Source of the DNA: an uncultured Saprospiraceae bacterium | Lineage (GTDB): Bacteria; Bacteroidota; Bacteroidia; Chitinophagales; Saprospiraceae | Direction of reading: 5' to 3' | Length of the DNA stretch: 45,399 nt | Assembly (NCBI GenBank): GCA_905480605.1 | Contig: CAJQRD010000082.1 | Coordinates: 1 to 45,399, forward strand | Shown: positions 14,328 to 23,571 of the stretch, piece by piece | How the letters are laid out: every line of letters begins with the position of its first letter | Position numbering within the stretch: position 1 is the stretch's first letter | Translations under genes and position numbers: made by a program | Notes under the pieces: generated by a model | Database searches by the model: none | Told to the model about the DNA's origin: nothing | The model's input: the letters and a program-made list of their open reading frames with translations, nothing else

Positions 14328-16733
14328 CTAAGTTGGATACCAAACAAAAACAGCTCTCTCTACCCTAACATCAGTACGTCTAGGCTTAACTTCTTTCTTG
14401 GAAATATCTTGCGATTCTGACTCCCACTTATCTTTGATTTCGTTGAGCTTATCTTCAAGTTCATTTTTCAAATCGTCATAGTTTAATTCTAACTCTTCAA
14501 TATCTTCTTTGGATTCTTCAAGTTTTTCATTCGCTCTACGACTCATTCGTCGTTTTGTAGCTACTGTAGAAAACGACTTACTTCTTCTTTTACTAAAAAC
14601 CGAATATATTGTTTCTGCAATATTGAAAAATTCATCTGTTTTTCGACTTTTCACCTCTGCTTCTGCCTCATCTAAATCGCGCTCTTCCTTCCTTATTTTT
14701 TCTTCAATACGATCCAATTTAACATCATATTTGTCTCTTAATTTATCCATCTCTTCATCTCTAGATTCTGTTGCTGCTGTTTGCACACGCATATTAAATC
14801 CTTCTTCGCTTTCACCTTGCTTTTGGTATATGTCCAAATCTTTATGCTCTAATACATGAGTGCTTTTATTTTGATATAAAAAGTCTGAAAAATCTTTTTC
14901 AATTTGTGATAATTCTTTTGCCGTATTCATAGAGTCAGGAATACTTGAAAAAGAGACTACCGCATTCGAATCATGCTTAGGGTTTGGTACAATATACTTT
15001 TCCCATCCAGTAATAGCATGCCCACTATCCCAATCTATTCTTCCAAAGTCATCAGGAGCATCTACCAAAAAATTAAAATCTTCTACCTTATCAATATTTC
15101 GCTTGTCGTCATAAAATCTAACTTTTCCTATTGCTAAAACTTTAGGAATATAGGTCACACTGTTGGCATCAGGTATTTGACTGTAAGCTGGATCAAAATA
15201 ACGCTGCTCAATCCCAGGATCCAATGAAGGAGCTGTTGCTGAACTTTTCTCAACTGTAGTAGCTGGAATATCAAAATCTACTACACTTCCTGTTTTAAGT
15301 ACTTTGCCTTTCGATGCTTTTACATCTGCCATCAGTTTTTTAACTTGAGGCCGTGTTAGTGGGCCACGCAAGTAAGACATTGCCCATCGTGTATGATATA
15401 CAATTGGTGCATCTGCATGAACATTATGTAATAAAAAGACTCGTGAGCCAAGCCCTGTAATTATTTTATCAAAATCCAATCCTGTTGCACCGCCTGCTTC
15501 AGCGATGGCACCTTCTAGTCCTTGCAATACTCTTGCTTTATCTCTTTCAGTCTGTAGCTTACCAATAAACCAGGTTCCAGCATTTGACAAACCCTTGTAA
15601 TCAATATCAACAGGGTTTTGGGTTACCAAAACGCTACCCACACCAAAAGCTCTGGCTTGTTTTAACAATGTCAACAAAGGCTTTTTAGAAGGTGGATTTG
15701 CTGTAGGTGGAAAGTATCCAAATATTTCATCGAAGTATAACAAACTTCTTAAACTTGTTGTCCCCGATTGGCGACGCATCCAGGTTATCAAGGAATTCAA
15801 CAATAAGGTTACAAAAAACATTCTTTCACTATCCGACAAATGAGCAATATAAAAAATACTATGCCTTGGCTTTCCTTCTTTTGTAAAATATATTTTCTCA
15901 ATATCCAAAGCATCCCCCTCTAACCAATACTGAAATTGCGGTGATGCTATTAATGTATTAAAATCCATCGCCAGATTAAATCTATCTTTTTCGGGATAGA
16001 AAGTATCCATTTCAAATACACCTAACCTGTCCATTGGAGGTGATTGAATTCCCATGATCAATTTGGTTAAATCAAGATCTTCTCCTTTCCTCCAATGATG
16101 CTCAAATAGGTTAGACAACAAAATACCTTGTCTGGAACGTTGAGGATCTTCTTTACTTCCTATCATACCCAACAATGCTGCAACTGTTCCTTGAATGCGC
16201 TCTAATAGCATCTCTGCATCTTCTTCAAAGTTTCCAGCTGGTGCGGCAAAAGATCCCATAATATTGATAGGCATTCCTGCATTTGACCCTGGTGTATAAA
16301 TCGTGTAATCCACCGAATCCTTTAACGCTTTAATACGATCTGGTGATTGCCCCCATGAAGCTAAGCCATCCTTCCATTTTTTTGCAGTGGATTGTGCGTA
16401 TTCATCAACAGTCATTCCTTTTCGGCCCGCGTCATCTACATTTATCCATTTTTTGAAATCTTCAGGGTCTAAATCTTCAAACTGTAACATTAAGTTTGTC
16501 ATATCTCCCTTAGGATCAATAATTATGGCTGGCACTTTATCCAAGGCTGCCTCTTCAAGTAACCCAATGCACAATCCTGTCTTGCCACTGCCTGTCATAC
16601 CAACGCATACAGCATGTGTCGTCAAATCACGTGCATCATAATTGATTGCATTTTCAGTAATTCTCTTGTTTACAGTATCGTATTCTGCACCAAGAAAAAA
16701 TGAACCTAACTTTTCAGGAGGAAGATTAATCAT
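14328..16733 (-). CDS. HerA/VirB4-like P-loop ATPase with C-terminal coiled coil
   Basis: This is an 801-residue ATPase of the HerA-FtsK superfamily (DUF853/DUF87-like). Walker A is GMTGSGKTG (45-53), followed by the IIDPKGDMTNL strand typical of HerA-type enzymes (70-81). Walker B is LLYFDE (331-336) followed by a loop rich in Pro. An arginine-finger and sensor region lies at SVLVTQNPVDIDYKGLSNAG. Residues of about 640-780 are strongly charged and helical (RIEEKIRKEERDLDEAEAEV), predicting a coiled coil. No NurA nuclease or other conflict-system partner is adjacent, so this is an orphan DNA-translocase-like ATPase rather than a HerA-NurA end-resection pair. It is transcribed divergently from the PBP1A-like gene. 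A role in DNA handling is inferred from the family. Confidence 0.88.
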   Translation of the reverse strand: MINLPPEKLGSFFLGAEYDTVNKRITENAINYDARDLTTHAVCVGMTGSGKTGLCIGLLEEAALDKVPAIIIDPKGDMTNLMLQFEDLDPEDFKKWINVDDAGRKGMTVDEYAQSTAKKWKDGLASWGQSPDRIKALKDSVDYTIYTPGSNAGMPINIMGSFAAPAGNFEEDAEMLLERIQGTVAALLGMIGSKEDPQRSRQGILLSNLFEHHWRKGEDLDLTKLIMGIQSPPMDRLGVFEMDTFYPEKDRFNLAMDFNTLIASPQFQYWLEGDALDIEKIYFTKEGKPRHSIFYIAHLSDSERMFFVTLLLNSLITWMRRQSGTTSLRSLLYFDEIFGYFPPTANPPSKKPLLTLLKQARAFGVGSVLVTQNPVDIDYKGLSNAGTWFIGKLQTERDKARVLQGLEGAIAEAGGATGLDFDKIITGLGSRVFLLHNVHADAPIVYHTRWAMSYLRGPLTRPQVKKLMADVKASKGKVLKTGSVVDFDIPATTVEKSSATAPSLDPGIEQRYFDPAYSQIPDANSVTYIPKVLAIGKVRFYDDKRNIDKVEDFNFLVDAPDDFGRIDWDSGHAITGWEKYIVPNPKHDSNAVVSFSSIPDSMNTAKELSQIEKDFSDFLYQNKSTHVLEHKDLDIYQKQGESEEGFNMRVQTAATESRDEEMDKLRDKYDVKLDRIEEKIRKEERDLDEAEAEVKSRKTDEFFNIAETIYSVFSKRRSKSFSTVATKRRMSRRANEKLEESKEDIEELELNYDDLKNELEDKLNEIKDKWESESQDISKKEVKPRRTDVRVERAVFVWYPT

Positions 16734-17014
16734 AGAAAATTTAATTTATAGTGGTTTAATAACTACCCCTAAGCTATTGCTTCGGTGACACAATGTTGAT
16801 CGCATCATTTGAGGAAAGAGATAGCCCTCATGAACAAAAATAAGGTATTCATGGTATTATTAAAGAATTGGTGAAAATAAATAACTTTAACCTTCAGTTA
16901 TAATATGATGTCAATATTTCGCTTTGACATAACTTCTTTAATGTTAAAAAAAATCAAGCAATCAACTTATTCGATAAAACTGTATCAAAATCAAAGAAGA
17001 TACTGCAATCAATC

Positions 17015-19441
17015 TTGCTTTATTGGCAAGAACTGAACTTCAAAGAAAAACTAGCAAGATTGGCAATTGTGGCGATTTCACCTATAGTATTGGTAATTAT
17101 ATTATACAATCTTGTAGGATGGGGAATGTTTGGTGACTTGCCTGCTACCCAAGCCATTAAAAGTATCAGCAATCCAATTGCTTCGGAATTATACACTTCT
17201 AATGACAAATTGATTGGACGGTATTATATTGAAAATCGCACCTATTTAAAAAAAGAAAATATCAATGAGTTGTATAAAAATGCATTGATAGCTACAGAAG
17301 ATCACCGTTTTTATAAGCACAAGGGTGTTGACTATAGAAGTCTAGGCCGCGTGCTTATCAAAAGTATATTCCTGCAAAAAGATGCCAGTGGTGGTGGTAG
17401 CACAATAACACAGCAATTGGCCAAAAACTTATATCCTCGAGAAAAACATAGATTTTTGAGTACTATAATAAATAAGTTTAGAGAAATGCATATTTCCAAG
17501 CGCATCGAAAAGATTTATTCAAAGGAAGAAATAATTTGGATGTATTCCAATACTGTCTCATTTGGAGAACGCGCTTTTGGTTTGGCAACAGCATCTGCTC
17601 GATTTTTCAATAAGTCTCCTCAAGATCTGTTGATTGAAGAGTCTGCAACTTTGGTTGGAATATTAAAAGCTACATCATATTACAGCCCACGTAAACATCC
17701 AGAACGTGCAGAAAAAAGACGGAACGTTGTACTAGGTCAAATGATGAAGCGAGGATATATAAATCAAGAAGCTTTAAATGATTTGAGAAAATCACCCATC
17801 AAGTTAGACTATCAATCGGAAGATGAAATATTAGGATTAGCCCAGTACTTCAAGCAACATGTCAAAAAGGAATTCGAAGTAATTTCAAATAACATCCGAA
17901 AAGGAGATGGCAGCAAGTACAATATTTATAATGATGGATTGAAGATCTACACAAGTTTAGATTATGACCTTCAAGTCTCCGCAGAAAAGATAGTAGAAAA
18001 CCATATGAAATCTCTGCAAAAAATATTTGAATCAAGTTGGAAGGGCGGAAAAATGTACGGAAAAAACAACAAAGTTATTGATGAAAATATATTAGCGCAC
18101 CCTAAGTATAAATCATATCGAAAAAAAGGTCAATCTTCAAAGGAAGCTATTAAAAACTTCAACATTGAACAAGAAGAAAAATTGTGGTCCTGGGAAGGAG
18201 ATGTCATAAAAAAAATCACAAGGATTGATTCTATCAAACATTATTTAAAATTATTACACACCGGTCTATTGGCAGTCAATCCTCAGTCGGGAAAAATCAA
18301 AGTGTGGATTGGAGGAAATGATTACAAGAAATTTCAATATGACAATATTACCGAAGAGAGACAAGTAGGCTCATTGTTTAAGCCAATTGTATATCTTACC
18401 GCATTAGAACAAGAAAAAAGTGCTTGTGACTTCTATAAAAACGAACTGCGTACTTACAACGACTATGATGATTGGACACCAAAAAATTCAGGTGACGAAT
18501 ATGGTGGATACCTTTCGATGAACACAGCACTTGCGCATTCTGTCAATACTGTGTCAGTTCAAGTTCTCTTCGATGCAGGTATTGACAATGTTGTTAAGAC
18601 CGCAGAACAATTAGGCATTAAAAATAAACTGGCCAAAGTGCCGTCAATTGTCTTGGGAACATCTGATGTTTCGCTTTATGAAATGGTTCAAGCTTACTCC
18701 AATATTACAAACAACGATCATCAAATTGAACTTATAGGCATTGAACGCATCGAAAACAAACAAGGAGAAATTATTTTTGAAAGGGAATTAAAGGACCCGT
18801 TAGAAACGCCAAAGTTTGATACCAGTAGTATTTCCTCTTTAAAGGCCATGATGACAAAAGTGACCCGAGAAGGAACAGCCAGTAGATTGTATAGTTTGTT
18901 TGATATTCCTTTTCCAGTTTTCGGAAAGACAGGAACAACTCAAAAACAATCTGATGGTTGGTTTATTGGCTGTACAGATGATCTCGTTATTGGTTCATGG
19001 GTTGGCACAAAGGATCGCAGGATACATTTTAGGAATATCGGCACTGGATCAGGTGGAAGAACAGCATTGCCAATGGTTGGCGCTCTCTTTGAATATGCGA
19101 GTCAAAAAGGTCATATTAATTATAAATTCAAAAAAACAAAAGAGTTTGCTTGTCCAGACTATTTAGGTGATGAGCAATATGCTTATTATAAAGAAAACCA
19201 AGATGTTTTTGAGAAGAAAGAAGAAGAGCCAAAGTACGGAGGCTGGCTTAAGAAGCTCTTCAAAAAGAATAAATCAAAAAACAGAAAGCACAAAGGGACA
19301 TTCAAAGACCAATACGAAGAACTAAAAATAAAGCGTGAATTGGAAAAAATAAAACGTGAACGCGATCTTCGAATGCAACAATATGAGGACGAAATGAAAG
19401 CTTGGGAACAGAGATTAAAAGAACTTAAAGACAATGATTAG
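17015..19441 (+). CDS. Class A penicillin-binding protein (PBP1A-like transglycosylase/transpeptidase)
   Basis: This bifunctional peptidoglycan synthase is anchored in the inner membrane, with a TM helix at about 12-38. The GT51 glycosyltransferase domain has EDHRFYKHKGVDYRSLGR (catalytic E95) and GGSTITQQLAKN (127-138). The transpeptidase domain has SLFK (S453, K456), SVN (509-511) and KTGTT (638-642). The C terminus (about 740-808) is a highly charged, probably disordered tail. The nominal start at 17015 is TTG and leaves almost no cytosolic tail. The frame stays open upstream to 16928 without an ATG, while an ATG at 16941 is out of frame by one base relative to an A8 run (16946-16953); one extra A would give a natural N terminus (MLKKNQAINLFDK...). 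The true start is therefore uncertain. It is divergent from the HerA-like gene. Confidence 0.94.
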   Translation: MLYWQELNFKEKLARLAIVAISPIVLVIILYNLVGWGMFGDLPATQAIKSISNPIASELYTSNDKLIGRYYIENRTYLKKENINELYKNALIATEDHRFYKHKGVDYRSLGRVLIKSIFLQKDASGGGSTITQQLAKNLYPREKHRFLSTIINKFREMHISKRIEKIYSKEEIIWMYSNTVSFGERAFGLATASARFFNKSPQDLLIEESATLVGILKATSYYSPRKHPERAEKRRNVVLGQMMKRGYINQEALNDLRKSPIKLDYQSEDEILGLAQYFKQHVKKEFEVISNNIRKGDGSKYNIYNDGLKIYTSLDYDLQVSAEKIVENHMKSLQKIFESSWKGGKMYGKNNKVIDENILAHPKYKSYRKKGQSSKEAIKNFNIEQEEKLWSWEGDVIKKITRIDSIKHYLKLLHTGLLAVNPQSGKIKVWIGGNDYKKFQYDNITEERQVGSLFKPIVYLTALEQEKSACDFYKNELRTYNDYDDWTPKNSGDEYGGYLSMNTALAHSVNTVSVQVLFDAGIDNVVKTAEQLGIKNKLAKVPSIVLGTSDVSLYEMVQAYSNITNNDHQIELIGIERIENKQGEIIFERELKDPLETPKFDTSSISSLKAMMTKVTREGTASRLYSLFDIPFPVFGKTGTTQKQSDGWFIGCTDDLVIGSWVGTKDRRIHFRNIGTGSGGRTALPMVGALFEYASQKGHINYKFKKTKEFACPDYLGDEQYAYYKENQDVFEKKEEEPKYGGWLKKLFKKNKSKNRKHKGTFKDQYEELKIKRELEKIKRERDLRMQQYEDEMKAWEQRLKELKDND

Positions 19442-19493
19442 CAAATAACTACTTGCATAGGTTCAATATTATACTGCTTTAAAACATTAAATT

Positions 19494-20807
19494 CTACTCC
19501 TTCCAAAAAGGAATTCTTAACCAGGTTCCAGATTTCTTTTCACCCTTATGCATCCAAGAAACATCAATACGAAGTTCGTGTTCTGATGAAGGTAGTGTAT
19601 CAATTGGAATGTATGTAATGTAGCCTTGTTGATATGTTACTTCCTGAGTGTAATTACGCCATTTCAAATTCTTAATTGTATCCTTTCCTATGTACACTGT
19701 AAAGAGACCATTGATAACATTGTTATACAAACTGTCTGTATTGATATTTTCCATTGCAACATTCTTTGAATCACCAATTAATTCAACTGGCAATGGGTAC
19801 TCTTCATTTTGATAACTATAGTCCAAGAAATTTTCAAACCTATGCCATGAAACCATAAACAGTTTTAGATATTGATCTTTAACAATGTCACTTTGAATGG
19901 CGCCTCTAAAAACGACCTTCTCTTTTGTTAAGTTTTTAGTATACATGTAAGCCTTCATAGTAGGGACACTAGGCAAATCATAAAATTCCCTATCATCCAT
20001 CAATTTAATCTTCATTGTACCCCAAGGATAATATTTTCCCAATTGATTGACTGAAACCAATAAAGAGATTCCAATTATTAAGAAAGTAAAAAAGTAAAAA
20101 AGCCAGTTTCTTGTATTTGACTTAATCACCATAAACTCTCGCTTAAATAAAAATGCGAGGGTTAGATAATCGAGAACCCCTGATACACTTTCTTTCATTT
20201 CAGAAATTTTACTATTGCTTTTTTTTCTGAACAAAAGTGAATCCAACAAACCTGAATTTATTATAGCAATTGTAATAGCTAATGCATATGTAAAATTAGG
20301 ACTTTGAGTAATACTATAAAAACCCAAAAGTTCTAAAACCCATATTATCGAGACCATAATTATCATAATAGACGTGGAAAATAGCGCCAATAAAATTGAT
20401 ATAGAATAGGTAAGATTACATAGCCTTTCCAACAATATAACTCTCTGTACAATATTAGGTCGTAATTTTAATATTTCTTTTCTAAAACTACTTGCTACAA
20501 TATTATCATACTTAATACCATTGGGAAATGAAAAATTAATGCCTAAGTACGCCAGCCATACAGCACGAAACAATAGATTGGCAATAAAACCAAAAAGTAA
20601 TATGCGTGTTATGAAATATGCAAAAAACAACAATAGAATCTGTATCGCACTATAGTTTACGACAGACCATGTATCAAAAAAATAAGAACGAAAAAAATCA
20701 GTTATTGAGTATAAATAAAAAACCAATCCCCCAGCAATTAACATTTCGATTTGCCAACTTTGATCTCTATACTCTTTGATATACTCTGGTAACTTATCTT
20801 GATGCAC
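19494..20807 (-). CDS. Polytopic membrane protein of unknown function
   Basis: I do not recognise this 437-residue protein. It has about six hydrophobic segments (about 21-37, 52-72, 74-92, 133-165 possibly double, 172-193, 234-254), after which residues 255-437 form a soluble, beta-rich domain that should lie on the periplasmic side. That domain contains GKYYPWGTMKIKLMDDREFYD-like sequence and ends WLRIPFWKE. A charged cytosolic loop (about 96-130) separates the helix groups. The gene converges on the PBP1A-like gene with a 52-bp gap and has no operon partner. Membrane topology is confident; function is unknown. Confidence 0.85.
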   Translation of the reverse strand: MHQDKLPEYIKEYRDQSWQIEMLIAGGLVFYLYSITDFFRSYFFDTWSVVNYSAIQILLLFFAYFITRILLFGFIANLLFRAVWLAYLGINFSFPNGIKYDNIVASSFRKEILKLRPNIVQRVILLERLCNLTYSISILLALFSTSIMIIMVSIIWVLELLGFYSITQSPNFTYALAITIAIINSGLLDSLLFRKKSNSKISEMKESVSGVLDYLTLAFLFKREFMVIKSNTRNWLFYFFTFLIIGISLLVSVNQLGKYYPWGTMKIKLMDDREFYDLPSVPTMKAYMYTKNLTKEKVVFRGAIQSDIVKDQYLKLFMVSWHRFENFLDYSYQNEEYPLPVELIGDSKNVAMENINTDSLYNNVINGLFTVYIGKDTIKNLKWRNYTQEVTYQQGYITYIPIDTLPSSEHELRIDVSWMHKGEKKSGTWLRIPFWKE

Positions 20808-21482
20808 GCTTTCAATTATTTTACTAATGTAAGTTTTTTTCTTAAAGAACTATGCCAACATTGCTTCATTGCTTCAATGTCAATAATGAATCAATGTCTG
20901 AAATCTGACGTTTGTTGTTTGTCAAAAACCCAAGTAACTTACAAAGTTGATTTGTGTTTAATACTATTATTACCTAGCAATCTTAAGAAAAACATTCCTA
21001 GTACTGTCTTCACTTTTTACAATTCGGCTTAACAGCGTATCTTGGTTAGTCTGCCATTCAAGTGGCCTTAATTAATTTTCTACTGATTCCCATTCTTCAA
21101 ATCCAAAAGAAGCAATTTGAATATTTAAAAAGATGGGAAAGCTCAAAACAAATAGTATCTATGGTTTCATTTTAAATTATTTAGATACTCAAATAAACGT
21201 AAAAGTGATTGGGTGTAAGGTAAAGTTAAGTATAGGAAAATTTTAATTTCCAAAGAACAGATCTTTCTAAATTAAAAGATATTTAATTTTGAGGTTGAGT
21301 ACAACTCAATTAGTTGATATTAAGTATTTTTAAACGTTTAAATAGGACATGGCATGTCTTAAGATATGCCATGTCCTACCATTTCTCACTAGATTAAAAA
21401 ATTAGATTAGCATTGTAATTGCCTATAAGTAGTAGAGTCCATAATAATTTTCTATTTTTATTTTTTATTTTAAATACCACAG
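20808..21482. other. 675-bp intergenic region between divergent genes
   Basis: It separates the divergently read membrane protein and SH3b genes. It holds the second copy of the palindromic element (21331-21378). Elsewhere it is AT-rich, and open frames here (for example a 37-codon ATG frame from 21134) have no recognisable product, so I do not call them. No RNA gene is seen. Confidence 0.6.
21331..21378. repeat. Palindromic repeat element, copy 2
   Basis: TAGGACATGGCATGTCTT (21343-21360) is followed directly by AAGATATGCCATGTCCTA (21361-21378), an 18-bp palindrome with one mismatch and no loop. It is preceded by TAAACGTTTA, as in copy 1. The left 31 bases match copy 1 at 11340-11370 with two differences. 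Unlike copy 1 it lies in a divergent promoter region with no T-run, so it is not simply a terminator. Confidence 0.82.
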
Positions 21483-21965
21483 TTGATAAAGAAAAAGAGA
21501 TACGGTCAAAAACCTACAAACCCATTCTTGAGATGGGGATATATTGTTGTATTTGGGCTTATCGCATTATGGCTTTTGCTGAGTATTTTTATGCAAAAAA
21601 GTCCAGTGGAATTGTTATCAACGACATTTTCGAAAATCCCAACTCCTGTATCAAGCGCTCTTCAACAAGAAATACTAGAAAAAGACTCTATCATAGCTGA
21701 ATTGCAAAAGAAGCTTGCCACATTTGAAGGCAGGGGAAATTTTAAAAGAGGCATGGTTATAATTGACAGCCCTACTCTTAACTTACGATCTGGCCCCTCA
21801 CTAACTTCTGCTATAGTCATGAAAATTCCAGCAAATGCTGAAGTGGAGATTTTATTCTACGATACAGAAACTTTCTACCTAAACAGCAAACCAGGAAAAT
21901 GGTGCCGCATCAGATATGTTGGAAATGAAGGTTGGGTTTGGGGTAATTTCGTCAATCAAATTTAA
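21483..21965 (+). CDS. Membrane-anchored bacterial SH3 (SH3b) domain protein
   Basis: The protein has 160 residues. A short basic cytosolic N terminus precedes one TM helix (about 18-37), then a short coiled stretch (about 60-80) and an SH3b domain (about 90-160) with the hallmark TLNLRSGPSLTSAIV and ending GNEGWVWGNFVNQI. SH3b domains usually bind peptidoglycan or peptides, so a periplasmic cell-wall-facing role is likely. The start is TTG at 21483, the first start codon after an in-frame TAA at 21471. It is followed after 8 bp by the GH3-family gene, so the two are co-transcribed, though the functional link is not obvious. Confidence 0.85.
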   Translation: MIKKKRYGQKPTNPFLRWGYIVVFGLIALWLLLSIFMQKSPVELLSTTFSKIPTPVSSALQQEILEKDSIIAELQKKLATFEGRGNFKRGMVIIDSPTLNLRSGPSLTSAIVMKIPANAEVEILFYDTETFYLNSKPGKWCRIRYVGNEGWVWGNFVNQI

Positions 21966-21973
21966 ACCTTAAT

Positions 21974-23470
21974 ATGTCCATAAAGTCATTTATAATAAAT
22001 AAGGTTGCTCAACGCATTCGAAGGTCCATCATAAAGATGAGCAAAAATGCTGTTAAAGATCAAGAAAGAATAAGAAAACAACTTGTTGCAAAAGCTCTCA
22101 ATACATCATTTGGTAAGGATCATGATTTTGAAAGCATAAAGACTTATAAGGACTTCATTCAAAATGTTCCGATTAGAGGTTATGAGGAACTCAAACCTTA
22201 TGTGGAAAAAATAATCGCTGGTCAAAAAGATGTACTTTGGCCAGGCCTGCCAAAATATTTTGGTAAAACATCAGGAACGACTTCTGGAGCAAAGTATATT
22301 CCAATCACAAAAGACAGCATTCCCGTTCATATCAAAACGGCTAGAAATGCTATTCTCAATTATATAGCACAAACCAAACAGTCTTTATTTTCTCACAATT
22401 TAATTTTCATTTCTGGTTCACCTGAATTATCACTTAAGGGCAATATAAAAACAGGAAGGCTTTCTGGAATTGTCAATCATGAAATTCCTGGCTGGGTTAA
22501 ACCCAATCAAATTCCAACATATAAGACAAATTGCATTGATGATTGGGAAGAAAAATTAGATGCTGTTGTTGAGGAAAGCCTTACATCAGATTTAAGTTTG
22601 ATTTCAGGAATACCTCCTTGGGTGCAAATGTACTATGAAAGATTACTTTTAAAGTCAGGAAAAAAAACGATAAAAGAATTATTTCCAAACTTCCAGTTGT
22701 TTATTCATGGAGGTGTAAATTATACACCTTATAAAAGCAGTTTAGAAAAGCTGGTTGGTTCTGGAGTCAACACATTAGAAACCTATCCAGCTTCTGAAGG
22801 CTTTATTGCATTTCAGGATAACTACAAAGATGCGAGCCTATTGCTCAATAGCGATGCAGGAATGTTTTTTGAATTCGTACCCGCCGGAGAAATCTTTGAA
22901 GACAGTCCTTCACGCTTAAGTATTGGTCAAGTCAAAACTGGAATTGATTATGCTATTATCATAAATAGCAATGCTGGTCTCTGGGGTTATAATATTGGCG
23001 ACACCATAAGATTTAGCAGTTTAAATCCATTTAAACTAAAAGTATCTGGACGCATCAAACATTTTATTTCAGCATTCGGCGAACACGTCATTGCAAAAGA
23101 AGTAGAAGAAGCTATGGATTTCATTTCTAAAAAACATAACATTCAAGTAACTGAGTTTACTGTTGCGCCGCAAATACATCCACCAGAAGGTGGGCTGCCC
23201 TATCATGAATGGTTGGTAGAATTTGATGATGTGCCTGAAAACTTAGATATTATCGCACACCAACTAGATGAAGAAATTGTCAGGCAAAATATTTACTATA
23301 GAGATTTGGTTATAGGAAATGTCTTGCAAACACTTAAGATCAAACCACTTAAGCAAGGTGCATTTCGCAATTATATGAAAAGCCTAGGTAAACTAGGCGG
23401 TCAAAATAAAGTGGCAAGATTAACAAATGACAGGAATATAGCCGACAAGTTAATTAAAGATATTCTGTAA
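21974..23470 (+). CDS. GH3 family acyl-adenylate/amide-forming enzyme
   Basis: This 498-residue member of the GH3 auxin-responsive-promoter family belongs to the ANL adenylating superfamily. It has the phosphate-binding loop FGKTSGTTSGAKYIPIT (96-112), the substrate/ATP motif LETYPASEGF (about 274-283) and the hinge-region YNIGDTIRF (about 336-344), plus the C-terminal DNRNIADKLIKD-like segment. Plant members conjugate amino acids to plant hormones. Bacterial homologues are common in Bacteroidota, but their acyl substrates are unknown, so no auxin role is implied. It is cytosolic and forms an operon with the upstream SH3b gene. Confidence 0.9.
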   Translation: MSIKSFIINKVAQRIRRSIIKMSKNAVKDQERIRKQLVAKALNTSFGKDHDFESIKTYKDFIQNVPIRGYEELKPYVEKIIAGQKDVLWPGLPKYFGKTSGTTSGAKYIPITKDSIPVHIKTARNAILNYIAQTKQSLFSHNLIFISGSPELSLKGNIKTGRLSGIVNHEIPGWVKPNQIPTYKTNCIDDWEEKLDAVVEESLTSDLSLISGIPPWVQMYYERLLLKSGKKTIKELFPNFQLFIHGGVNYTPYKSSLEKLVGSGVNTLETYPASEGFIAFQDNYKDASLLLNSDAGMFFEFVPAGEIFEDSPSRLSIGQVKTGIDYAIIINSNAGLWGYNIGDTIRFSSLNPFKLKVSGRIKHFISAFGEHVIAKEVEEAMDFISKKHNIQVTEFTVAPQIHPPEGGLPYHEWLVEFDDVPENLDIIAHQLDEEIVRQNIYYRDLVIGNVLQTLKIKPLKQGAFRNYMKSLGKLGGQNKVARLTNDRNIADKLIKDIL

Positions 23471-23571
23471 CTAGCCCAAGTACACCTACCATCTAAGTTG
23501 TAAGGTCAATCCTTCGTATATTGTGGAATTATTGAAAATAAAAGTATCTTAGGTTTTTGCAAACTTAAGAT

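Noticed and set aside
21134-21247. 37-codon ATG frame in the gap before the SH3b gene
   Set aside because: No recognisable motif and no start signal; unconvincing in AT-rich DNA.
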